From assembly GCA_963701015.1 (NCBI GenBank), contig OY969556.1, forward strand, positions 2,604,001-2,668,000: 64,000 nucleotides of DNA, read 5' to 3'. Below, piece by piece: positions 1 to 9,000 of the stretch. Every line of letters begins with the position of its first letter. The first letter of the stretch is position 1. Source of the DNA: MFD09286-c1 sp963701015. Its GTDB lineage: Bacteria; Bacteroidota; Bacteroidia; Bacteroidales; DTGW01. The notes under the pieces are model-generated. The model saw only the letters and a list, made by a program, of their open reading frames with translations. It was not told the origin of the DNA and did no database searches. Position numbers and translations under genes: made by a program.

Positions 1-620
1 TAACGGGCCAATAACAGCATCGAGGGTATCATTTACGCCTTTAACAATTTTACCATAGTCACCATTGTGTTTTGAAGCATCGGCACGCGTTGCAAGTTTA
101 CCTTCTACGGCAGCTTTTGATAACATAGCGGCATCGGCAACTAGCATATTAACTGCATCAATACAAGCATTCAGGTTGTTTTTTATTTCATTAAAATCGC
201 CATTATAGCTATCGGAAATTTTTGTAGGAATGTTACCTTTTGCAATCCTGTCAACATATTCGGCAGCTACATTTAACGGGCCAATTACAGCATCGAGTGT
301 ATCATTTACACCTTTTACAATCTTGCCAAAATCGCCTTCATGCTTTGATGCATCTGCACGGGTTGCAAGTTTACCTTCTACTGCAGCTTTTGATAACATC
401 CCGGCATCAGCAACAAGCAAATTAACTGCATCAATACAAGCATTCAGATTATTTTTTATTTCGTTAAAATCGCCATTATAACTATCAGTAATTTTGTTAG
501 GAATATTGCCTTTCGAAATCCGGTCAACATATTCGGCAGCTACATTTAATGGGCCGATCACAGCATCGAGGGTTGCATTAACACCTTTTGGTATTTCCTG
601 AAATTCGAAATTAATTTTAC
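1..620 (-). repeat. In-frame 273-bp repeats coding the HAMP units
   Basis: The DNA repeats almost exactly every 273 bp (for example TAACGGGCCAATAACAGC at 1, and near-copies at 274 and 547). Each unit codes 91 residues of the receptor's poly-HAMP stretch. The first two copies are closest; the third is more diverged. The array continues beyond the left edge, so copy number cannot be counted here. Confidence 0.8.
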
Positions 621-1341
621 TAATATCGGCTCTTTGCGATAATTTTCCACCAACAGCAGCATCAACCAATAATTTAGTTTCAGCAATTAATTTTTTAATA
701 ATAGCTTTAATATTAAATGCAATCAATAACCCAAGTGCAACTGCTAAAAGTACTCCAAACACTAAGAAAACACCCATAAGTGAAATGCTTGCTTGTGCTG
801 TTTTAGAATTTTCTTCTGAAATAGTTTTAGCAGTTGCGATATTATAATCAGATAATTTATCAATTGCATTTTGCAATTCTTTATTAGCATCATTCATTTG
901 ACCATTTAACAATTCAATACATTTTGCATCCTGGTTATCGAGCGCTGGTTGGTCAATTTCATTACCTAACGCTGTGTATTTATCGAAAGCAGCTGTTAAG
1001 GTTTCAAAATTGTTTTTATCAGTTTCATCTTTAAAACTTAAACTATAGTTTTTTGCCGAATTAGCAAAATCTTTGGTTAATTCCATTGTTCGATTAAGTT
1101 TTGCCTTAATAACTTCTTCTTTATCCGCTAAAATTGCATCACGGTAATTGACCCTTATTCGTTCGAAATCGGTTGCCATTTTTACCACATCTGCCATTGG
1201 AGCAGTTGCCTTTTCGTACATCTGGGTATCAGCCTGGTCGAGTTGATTCAACTTCGATATTCCAATATACCCTATAATTGCAGCAATAATAGCCACTGCT
1301 GTAAAGCCAAATAAAAGCTTCACCTGGATTGTAATTTTCAT
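1..1341 (-). CDS. Methyl-accepting chemotaxis protein with repeated HAMP units, partial
   Basis: Transmembrane chemoreceptor that would feed the CheA/CheW encoded just upstream. The frame is open from an ATG at 1341 to the window edge (447 codons), so the C-terminal signalling domain lies outside the window. Seen: a first membrane segment at about residues 9-28, a helical four-helix-bundle-like ligand region, a second membrane segment at about 186-208 (motif MGVFLVFGVLLAVALGL), then HAMP-type units with motifs such as GDFNEIKNNLN, DAVNLLVADA and EGKLATRADASKH. These recur with a period of 91 residues (273 bp; matching DNA starts at 1, 274 and 547). The family is a class I MCP with poly-HAMP. 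The start lies 69 bp after the MBL-fold gene, so it is probably the last gene or near the end of the operon. Ligand unknown. Confidence 0.9.
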   Translation of the reverse strand, partial: MKITIQVKLLFGFTAVAIIAAIIGYIGISKLNQLDQADTQMYEKATAPMADVVKMATDFERIRVNYRDAILADKEEVIKAKLNRTMELTKDFANSAKNYSLSFKDETDKNNFETLTAAFDKYTALGNEIDQPALDNQDAKCIELLNGQMNDANKELQNAIDKLSDYNIATAKTISEENSKTAQASISLMGVFLVFGVLLAVALGLLIAFNIKAIIKKLIAETKLLVDAAVGGKLSQRADISKINFEFQEIPKGVNATLDAVIGPLNVAAEYVDRISKGNIPNKITDSYNGDFNEIKNNLNACIDAVNLLVADAGMLSKAAVEGKLATRADASKHEGDFGKIVKGVNDTLDAVIGPLNVAAEYVDRIAKGNIPTKISDSYNGDFNEIKNNLNACIDAVNMLVADAAMLSKAAVEGKLATRADASKHNGDYGKIVKGVNDTLDAVIGPL

Positions 1342-1410
1342 TTTTACGTCCTCCAAAATTTAATTAATAATTAGATATTCTTTAATCTCTATTTTCAATT
1401 AGTTTATAAT

Positions 1411-1989
1411 TTATTTGTACCCTTTTAATACATTGAATTTTCTACCAGAAAAGTCCTGTATTGAACCATGACCGGCATAAACAGTCCATATTTTTTTTTC
1501 GTCTAGCCTTGATATCACATATTCATTTTCCTTTTTCAAAACCTCGTTTTCAAATTCAATGGGGAAAGTTGTGTCGCCTGAAAATAAAATACCTTCGTCT
1601 TTACCGAACAAACAAATTGAATCGTAACTATGGGCTGTGATATGAAAAACTTCAAATTGCTGTTCACCAATTCTTATAATATTACCATCGCGTAAAATTT
1701 TATCTATTCCTTGTAAATGCGAGTTAAATGCACAAATACGAGGATTAAACGCTTTTTTAATTGCAGGTAATATGGCGGAATGGTCGGAATGGCTGTGCGT
1801 TAATATAACCTGGTCAATTTTTTTCTTGCCTAATCCGGTGTTAATATTCTCAATTTTTTCAATTATATTTTCATCATTACCAACATCAATAAGTGTATTA
1901 ATATCGTCAATAGTGTTCCAGGTACCCAATACAAGATAAACGTTTGAAGTATATTGTTTACTGTCTTCCGTTAGGTTCATGATTTTCAT
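1411..1989 (-). CDS. MBL-fold metalloprotein in chemosensory operon
   Basis: A 192-residue protein made of a lone metallo-beta-lactamase fold. Metal ligands are visible: THSHSDH (H65, H67, D69, H70), H120 in ITAHS, D139 in FSGDT and H174 in AGHG, a complete dinuclear metal site. It lies 5 bp after cheR and before the receptor gene, so it is almost certainly co-transcribed with both. Ordinary family members are hydrolases (glyoxalase II-like). The context suggests instead a sensor or an enzyme serving the chemosensory complex; an MBL-fold di-iron oxygen/iron sensor partnered with a chemoreceptor has been described in Treponema denticola (ODP). Orthology to ODP is not established here. There is an alternative start at M4. 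Confidence 0.85.
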   Translation of the reverse strand: MKIMNLTEDSKQYTSNVYLVLGTWNTIDDINTLIDVGNDENIIEKIENINTGLGKKKIDQVILTHSHSDHSAILPAIKKAFNPRICAFNSHLQGIDKILRDGNIIRIGEQQFEVFHITAHSYDSICLFGKDEGILFSGDTTFPIEFENEVLKKENEYVISRLDEKKIWTVYAGHGSIQDFSGRKFNVLKGYK

Positions 1990-1994
1990 TATAG

Positions 1995-2600
1995 TTATAT
2001 TTTTTCGTATAACTGTGCATAATCTGCCAATTTCCTGAACCTTGTGCTTAATTCATCGGGCATGCTTTGCGTATTTTCCATCACCAGCAAACCTCCATAT
2101 AGCAATGAACTATGAAACATGGTTAGTACCTCAACGCGTTGGCGAAAATTAAAATGCAACAACACGTTTTTACATATAATCAAACTATAATCTTCGCGTA
2201 ACGACCTGAGTGTCAATAAATCGTATTTCTTAAAATCAACAAGCGAGCGCAAATCGGCACTTACAATATAATAATCTTCCTTCTCAGTTGGGATAAAGTA
2301 TTTGGTGAATAGCTCAGGAGGAATTCTTTGTAAATGTTCTTTATGGTAAATGCCTTCTCTAACGGTTTTTCCAAAATCGACATTTTCATTGTCAATATCC
2401 ACAGCATAAATCCTAACATTTCGAATTGCAAACCTTCCCATTGTTTCGGCCAATAGAATTGCAAATGTGTAAGTTTCCATTCCCATAGCACAGCCGGCAT
2501 TTAAAATTTTTACACTGCTTCGCCCCATGGTTAAAGGCACAAGTTTTTGAACTGCAAGTGAAAGTATTTGTTCATCCCTGAAAAAGAAAGTAAATGCCAT
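1995..2600 (-). CDS. cheR: CheR-type chemoreceptor methyltransferase, short form
   Basis: S-adenosylmethionine-dependent methyltransferase that would methylate glutamates of the receptor. Seen: FFFRDEQ at the N terminus (the FFRD motif of CheR), the SAM-binding loop NAGCAMGMETY (CheR usually SAGCSTGEEPY), AVDID and the GIYHKEHLQRIPPELFTKYF stretch, then IICKNVLLHF (CheR usually CRNVLIYF). At 201 residues it is shorter than classical CheR (about 280) because the N-terminal helical subdomain is reduced or missing. No CheB methylesterase gene lies in the visible operon. It sits between cheW and the MBL-fold gene on the same strand. Confidence 0.85.
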   Translation of the reverse strand: MAFTFFFRDEQILSLAVQKLVPLTMGRSSVKILNAGCAMGMETYTFAILLAETMGRFAIRNVRIYAVDIDNENVDFGKTVREGIYHKEHLQRIPPELFTKYFIPTEKEDYYIVSADLRSLVDFKKYDLLTLRSLREDYSLIICKNVLLHFNFRQRVEVLTMFHSSLLYGGLLVMENTQSMPDELSTRFRKLADYAQLYEKI

Positions 2601-2642
2601 GTGTTTACTTTATTGATTTGTATTAAGATTTATTTTGTATAA

Positions 2643-3128
2643 TTAATGTGCCAATTGTTTTTCGAGTTTATGGGCATCTTTGAGCTCTGACAGTTCGGCA
2701 CCTGAGAATACCTTTTCGGGATCGAGCAACATAATAAAATCGTTATGCAATTTGAAAATTCCTTGCAGGAAATCGGTGTTAAAATCTTTGCTCATTGCAG
2801 GAACTGGTTTTATCTCAGAATCGTCAAAGGTTAGCACATCTTTCACACAATCGACAATTGCACCAATGCGGAAAATTTCATTTTCCTTTGAAAGATCAAG
2901 TACGATAATTACGAATGATTCATTTTCAGGTCTGTCCTGGAGTTTAAATTTTATGCGCGATTCAAAAACCGGAACTACTTCGCCTCTAAAGTTTATAATT
3001 CCCTTTATAAAATCAGGAGCATTCGGCACTTTTGTAATGGCTTGTTTTTGCAAAACTTCAAGCACTTTGGAAACATTTACAGCAAATAATTCTTTGCTAA
3101 TGATGAATGACAAATAAGTGTTGTTCAT
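2643..3128 (-). CDS. cheW: CheW-like coupling protein
   Basis: Adaptor that links receptors to CheA. The 161-residue form starts at MNNTYLSFIISKELFAV (ATG at 3128). A longer frame back to 3191 would overlap the end of cheA and adds a Lys/Asn-rich stretch that does not look like CheW. Conserved features are FAVNVSKVLEVL, VPNAPDFIKGIINFRG, VVPVFESRIKF and FKLHNDFIMLLD, which run through the CheW double beta-barrel. It lies 59 bp after the cheA stop and 42 bp before cheR, so one transcript is likely. Confidence 0.93.
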   Translation of the reverse strand: MNNTYLSFIISKELFAVNVSKVLEVLQKQAITKVPNAPDFIKGIINFRGEVVPVFESRIKFKLQDRPENESFVIIVLDLSKENEIFRIGAIVDCVKDVLTFDDSEIKPVPAMSKDFNTDFLQGIFKLHNDFIMLLDPEKVFSGAELSELKDAHKLEKQLAH

Positions 3129-3187
3129 AATTTCTATTTTTAGCTTGTTAATATTTCTAAATCCTGAATTTTTTTTATTCTCGAATA

Positions 3188-5185
3188 TCAATATCCACCT
3201 TCTTTTAATAAAGCATTGGTATCAATCATAAAGGCATTGTTACCATCGCCCAATTGGCTTGAAGAAGTTATATATTTTTGATTTTCAAACGATTTGCCAA
3301 GAGGTTTTAAAACAGCCTGATGTTCGCCAATGATTTTGTCGGAGAGTAATGCCAATTCCCTGTTTTCATTCCTGATAACAATTAATTTATAATTCTTAGG
3401 TGTTCCGTCATGAATATCAAAAAGGTACCTTAAATCGACAAAAGGAATTAAATGATCGTTAAATGGAATGGTTGATGTATTGCGGTGTTCGTTAATTTCA
3501 TTTGCACTAAACTGCAGGCAAACTTCAATTTCAGATATAGGTACAGTAAAGTAATTTTCGTTTACTGTGAATAATAAAGTATCAATAATTGACAATGACT
3601 GCTGAATTTTTAAAGTAAATGTTGTGCCAATTCCCCAATCGGAGCTAACCATAACTTCGCCGCGTAAATCGGTAATCCGTTTTTTAACCACATCCATACC
3701 AACGCCGCGGCCTGAAACGGATGTTAAACTTTGGGCTGTAGAAAAACCGGGAAGAAAAATAAGATCGAAAATTTCCTTATTTGTAGGCGTATCGGTAGGT
3801 TTGAATATTCCTTTATCAATAGCTTTTTGTTTTACTTTTTCAATATTGATACCTGTGCCATCGTCTGAAATGCAAATAAATACAAAGTTGCCCGAATTGT
3901 ATGCCGTAAGACCAATTGCTCCGGTTTCAGGTTTATCATTTTTTAACCTGTTTTCAGGAGTTTCAATACCATGATCGATACAATTGCGAATAATATGCAT
4001 CAATGGTTCTGATAGTTGATCAATTGTATTTTTATCCAATTCTGTTTCTGTTCCGTATGTTTTAAATTCAACCTTTTTACCCAATTGTTTCGATAAATCA
4101 CGGATTAGCCTTTGGAATTTAAGCATGGTTTCGCTTAATGGAACCAGCCTTATTTCGAGAGCGTTGTTGCGGAACTGCTTTGAAAGTGTATCAATTTTTT
4201 CCAAGTGTGGAGCCATAAGTTCAATCTTTCCGCTTCGTGCAGTTAAATTCAGTTGGGCGTTTACTGTAATTAGCTCACTTACAAGAAACATGAGTTGGTC
4301 GAGTTTTGACGAATCAACCGAAATACGTTTAACAGTTTGTTTGCTTTGCGTAACATGTTCTTCTACTGGTTTAATTTCATCAGTATGAATTGGTTCTGGC
4401 TTTTGGTTTTGAATATTTTCAGTGTAATCCAATATTGATTGTTTTTTTTCTTTTTCATCTGAAAACAAATCATCTTTAAAGGTTCCGGAAAGAATATTGC
4501 CTTTGGCCAGGTTTACAATTGTACATTCATCTTCAATAAAAAGGAATATTTCTTTAATATCATCTTCACTAGCTTCTGAAGTAAAAATGATGCTCCACAC
4601 GTCAGTTTCACTATCGCATAAACTTTCGACTTTCGAAATTTCATATTCACCTAAAGCAACCAGTTCGGATAATATGTTTTTTAAACTTATTCCCCGGAAA
4701 AACAAACTTTCAGTAATTCTTAACAATATGTGCCATGAATTGGTATCGGGTTTGGTTTTAGCAGGAATTTCTGTTGAAATTGTGTCAGAAACCGGTGCAA
4801 CATTGCTTATTCTTATAACATCTTCAAGCAGGCTTTTATGATTATTCTTGTTTTCCTTGTTTTCAAGATTTTCATCATCCAAAAGCTTACGAATATGATC
4901 AATTGAATTGAAAGTAATTTGAAAAACATCTTTGCTAAATTGCATTTTATTATCGCGGATACCTTGCCAAATACTTTCTAGATGATGTGTAAATTCGCTA
5001 ATAAAATCAAATCCATACATGCTGCTTATACCTTTTAAAGTATGCATTGCCCTGAAAGCAGATTCGGCAAGTTCTTTCTCACTAGGATTGTTCTCAATAT
5101 CTAAAAGGTTTATTTCAAGATTGTCAAGCAAACTTTGGGCTTCTTCTATAAATTTATTCCGGAACTTTTGAAGTATCGGGTCCAT
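3188..5185 (-). CDS. cheA: Chemotaxis histidine kinase CheA
   Basis: Cytoplasmic kinase of the chemosensory complex. The start chosen is the ATG at 5185 (MDPILQKF), giving 665 residues; the 11 hydrophobic residues upstream (to 5218) do not fit the family. Order of domains: HPt phosphotransfer domain with H48 in MHTLKG; a variable region to about residue 290; dimerisation helices (VDSSKLDQLMFLVSELI); HATPase domain with PLMHIIRNCIDHG (N box), SDDGTGI (G1) and SGRGVGMDVV (G2); and a C-terminal CheW-like domain. All catalytic motifs look intact. The receiver gene lies immediately upstream, and cheW, cheR, the MBL gene and the receptor follow on the same strand. Confidence 0.96.
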   Translation of the reverse strand: MDPILQKFRNKFIEEAQSLLDNLEINLLDIENNPSEKELAESAFRAMHTLKGISSMYGFDFISEFTHHLESIWQGIRDNKMQFSKDVFQITFNSIDHIRKLLDDENLENKENKNNHKSLLEDVIRISNVAPVSDTISTEIPAKTKPDTNSWHILLRITESLFFRGISLKNILSELVALGEYEISKVESLCDSETDVWSIIFTSEASEDDIKEIFLFIEDECTIVNLAKGNILSGTFKDDLFSDEKEKKQSILDYTENIQNQKPEPIHTDEIKPVEEHVTQSKQTVKRISVDSSKLDQLMFLVSELITVNAQLNLTARSGKIELMAPHLEKIDTLSKQFRNNALEIRLVPLSETMLKFQRLIRDLSKQLGKKVEFKTYGTETELDKNTIDQLSEPLMHIIRNCIDHGIETPENRLKNDKPETGAIGLTAYNSGNFVFICISDDGTGINIEKVKQKAIDKGIFKPTDTPTNKEIFDLIFLPGFSTAQSLTSVSGRGVGMDVVKKRITDLRGEVMVSSDWGIGTTFTLKIQQSLSIIDTLLFTVNENYFTVPISEIEVCLQFSANEINEHRNTSTIPFNDHLIPFVDLRYLFDIHDGTPKNYKLIVIRNENRELALLSDKIIGEHQAVLKPLGKSFENQKYITSSSQLGDGNNAFMIDTNALLKEGGY

Positions 5186-5265
5186 AATTATAATATTGAT
5201 GAAAAAAAATCTAATCAATCCTCTTGTAACATTGTGTCACAAAATTTATATTCTTTCTAATAAGG

Positions 5266-5676
5266 TTAATCTATTGGCAAATCAATTGGAAAGTATAGTT
5301 CGCCATGATAAACAGCATTAATAGCTTTTACTATATCGGCAAAAAACCTTGTTTTGAAAATACAGCCTTTAAATCCCGATTCAATTAACCTAAGCAAATA
5401 AGCTTTTTCGGTAAACATTGTCACGGCAAGCACTTTGCCTGTACTATTAATTATATTCCATTTTTTAGCTGCTGCAATTCCATCAATTTCGGGCATTTGA
5501 AGATCCATAAGTACAATATCGGGATTCAAAGTTTTTACTTTTTCCAGGAATTCTGCACCGTTTGATGCTTCACCAATAATTTCGTGGTTAAGTTCATTTT
5601 TCAGATATTGTTTTGCAGCATCACGGAACGATCTGTTATCGTCAACAATAAATATCTTAAGTCTTTCAGTTTCCAT
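5266..5676 (-). CDS. Stand-alone response regulator receiver
   Basis: A 136-residue receiver domain with all phosphorylation residues: acidic pair D12/D13, phosphoacceptor D58 in VLMDLQMP, T86 and K108. Its pattern (GFKGCIFK, AINAVYHG) resembles NarL/LuxR-type receivers more than classical CheY, but the usual C-terminal DNA-binding domain is absent. It is the first gene of the chemosensory operon, 80 bp before cheA, and is the obvious phosphorylation target of that kinase. The output could be a motility or other protein target. Confidence 0.9.
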   Translation of the reverse strand: METERLKIFIVDDNRSFRDAAKQYLKNELNHEIIGEASNGAEFLEKVKTLNPDIVLMDLQMPEIDGIAAAKKWNIINSTGKVLAVTMFTEKAYLLRLIESGFKGCIFKTRFFADIVKAINAVYHGELYFPIDLPID

Positions 5677-6043
5677 GGTTCAATTCAATTTGTTAAATAA
5701 AGTTACTTTGGCAGCTATTTTTTTGAAAGAGGATAAATGACTAATTAAGACTGAAAAAAGGACTGATTATAACCAGTACTAAAAGAGGAGTTTTTATTTT
5801 AATTATCAGTAATATAATGTTTAACTGAATTAGAGAAAAAAGAATTCTGGTAATAAAATGGGAAAATTCGGAAATATTTAAAATAAAAGTCAACCTCAAA
5901 AACTCTTGCTTAAAATCGAAGAATAATTAATAAGCTAAAAAATTAAGAACATTTTTAATTTTAATAACTTTTCAACATTATCAAAAATACTGTTACATAT
6001 TTTGTAATTTTGCAATTCAACTGAAACCCTTTAAAACTAGGCT
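5677..6043. other. Divergent intergenic region between chemosensory operon and purL
   Basis: These 367 bp separate two divergent transcription units and hold no credible gene. They are very AT-rich. The right end carries a candidate purL promoter; on the left, the minus strand has a weak TAnnTTT-like stretch (TAACTTTA) about 30 bp before the receiver start. I see no palindromic operator. Confidence 0.6.
6005..6012 (+). promoter_or_regulatory. Candidate -7 box of purL promoter
   Basis: TAATTTTG matches the Bacteroidota -7 consensus TAnnTTTG and ends 31 bp before the purL ATG. No clear TTTG appears at the expected -33 distance, so the call is tentative. Confidence 0.4.
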
Positions 6044-9000
6044 ATGGTACTGTATTTCAACAATAACGAAAATAAATACTTTGCGGTACAAACAAAGGAT
6101 GAATTGAGTAAAGATGAGCAACAAAAGCTTTCCTGGCTTTTTGGGGCAAATTTTGTAAATGCTTCTGAGATTAAAGGAAATTTTGTAGGCCCGCGTAAAG
6201 AAATGATAACTCCATGGAGCACTAATGCCGTAGAAATTACTCAGAATATGGGTATTTCAGGAATAGTCCGAATTGAGGAGTTTTTTGAAGTTCAGCATGC
6301 CCAACCAAAATTTGATCCTATGCTGCAGGCTTTTTACCATGGCCTTAACCAGGAAATTTTCAAAATTAATAAGTTGCCTGAAGCTATCCGAAACATAAGC
6401 GATATAAAAACTTATAATCAACAAGAAGGCCTTGCACTTAGTGAAGATGAAATTACTTATTTGGAAGAACTTAGTAACAAGCTGGGTAGGCAATTGACTG
6501 ATAGTGAAATTTTTGGCTTTTCACAAGTAAATTCAGAACATTGCCGTCATAAAATATTCAATGGAACATTTATAATTGATGGTGTTGAACAAGAATCTAC
6601 ACTTTTCCAACTAATTAAAAAGACCACGCAAGCAAACCCAAATCGTGTAGTTTCAGCCTATAAAGACAATTGCGCCTTTATTCAAGGGCCAACAGTTGAA
6701 CAGTTTGCACCAATTACACAAGATAAACCGGACTTTTTTGAAATAAAGAAAATTGAAACAGTAATTTCACTTAAAGCCGAAACACATAACTTTCCAACCA
6801 CAGTTGAACCGTTTAATGGCGCGGCAACCGGAACCGGAGGCGAAATTCGTGACAGGATTGGCGGAGGAAAAGGAGCTTTTCCAATTGCCGGAACTGCAGT
6901 TTATATGACCTCTTATCCTCGCTCCGAGGAAAACCGTGAATGGGAAAAAGCAACCGATCCACGTAAATGGTTATACCAAACTCCTGAGGAAATACTTATA
7001 AAAGCTTCAAACGGGGCAAGCGATTTTGGAAATAAATACGGCCAGCCAGTTATTTGCGGCAGTGTTTTCACTTTTGAACATTTCGAAAATGGCAAAAAAT
7101 ATGGCTTTGATAAAGTAATAATGCTTGCCGGTGGTGTTGGTTTTGGAAACAAAAAAGATAGTTTAAAAGATACTCCTGAAACAGGAGATAAAGTTATATT
7201 GTTAGGTGGCGACAATTACCGGATTGGAATGGGCGGCGGTGCTGTTTCGTCAGTTGCAACAGGTGAATATGGAAACTCTATTGAATTAAATGCTGTTCAA
7301 CGTTCAAATCCTGAAATGCAAAAGCGTGTTTATAATGCAATAAGGGCTTTAGCTGAATCATCTAATAACCCAATTGTTTCAATTCACGACCATGGTGCAG
7401 GTGGGCATTTAAACTGTCTATCAGAATTAGTTGAAGCCACCGGAGGAACTATTGATATTGGCAAATTACCAATCGGCGATCCAACACTTTCAGCAAAAGA
7501 AATTGTTGGAAATGAATCGCAGGAACGTATGGGGCTTGTTATGAAGGCTCAAGATATTGATTTACTAAAACGTATAGCCGATCGTGAACGAGCACCAATG
7601 TATGTTATCGGTGAAACTACTGGTGATAACCAGTTTACTTTTGTTGAACCTATAACAAAAGCCAAACCAATTGATTTAAAACTTGAGGATATGTTTGGAA
7701 ATCCTCCAAAAACAGTATTAAACGATTCAACATTAGAACATAAGTTTGAAGAAATAACTTATGATGCAGCAAAAATAAATGAATATTTGGAACAAATGCT
7801 TCAACTTGAAGGAGTTGCATGCAAAGATTGGCTCACCAATAAAGTTGACCGTTCGGTTACAGGTAGAATAGCAAAACAACAAACAGCTGGAAGTATTCAA
7901 TTGCCATTGAATGACGTAGCTGTTGTAGCACTTGATTATCAAGGTGAAAAAGGAATTGCATCATCCATTGGCCATGCGCCTGTTGCTGCAATTGTTAACC
8001 CTGAAAATGGCTCCATCCTTTCCATTGCGGAAGCGTTAACGAATATTATCTGGGCTCCGGTTGAAGGAGGAATCCGTGGCGTTTCGCTTAGTGCCAATTG
8101 GATGTGGCCTTGCAAACAAGAAAGTGAAGATGCCCGTTTATATTCAGCTGTTAAAGCGGCAAGCGATTTTGCTTTGGCTTTGGGCGTTAATATTCCAACC
8201 GGAAAAGATTCGCTCTCAATGACCCAAAAATATCCAGACGGAAATGTTGTTTATTCACCAGGAACTGTTATTATTTCTGCTGGCGCTGAAGTAAGCGATA
8301 TACGAAAAACCATTAGCCCGGTTCTTATTTCAGATCACTCGAGTGAATTAATCTACATCGATCTTTCTAAGTCGCCATATTCACTAGGTGGAAGCAGTTT
8401 TTCTCAAATATTAAATAAACTAGGAAACTCCACACCAACAGTAAAAGATCCAAAATATTTTGCAAGTATTTTCAATGCTATTCAACTTCTTATTCATGAA
8501 GATAAGGTTCTTTCAGGTCATGATATTTCGTCTGGTGGTTTAATTACCACACTTTTGGAAATGACTTTTGCAAATCCAACAATTGGACTTGATATTGACT
8601 TGAACAGTATTACTGAAAAAGATATTATCAAGTTATTATTTAGTGAAAATCCGGGAATCATATTTCAAATAAGCTCAAAGGACAAAGAATCAATTGGAAT
8701 GTTCCTGAAACAAAAGGACATTAATTTTCATTTGATTGGGAAACCATTAAAAGATAGAAGTTTTACAATAAAAAAAGCGGGTTCGGTTTATAATTTTGAA
8801 ATTAGTAAACTACGTGACACATGGTTTAAAACCTCATATTTGCTCGATCGTAAACAAAGCGGTGAAGATAAAGCGTTGGAAAGGTTTAGTAATTATAAGT
8901 CGCAAGAACTTATATTTCAGTTTAATCCAAATTTTACAGGAAAATTTGCTCAATTCAATATAGAATCCAGCCGTACTGTTAAATCAGGGATAAAGGCGGC

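Noticed and set aside
230..481. Plus-strand open frames opposite the chemoreceptor
   Set aside because: Antisense shadows of the HAMP repeats, without recognisable motifs.
5183..5218. Longer CheA start adding a hydrophobic leader
   Set aside because: CheA is cytoplasmic and its HPt domain begins at MDPILQ; the eleven extra residues do not fit.
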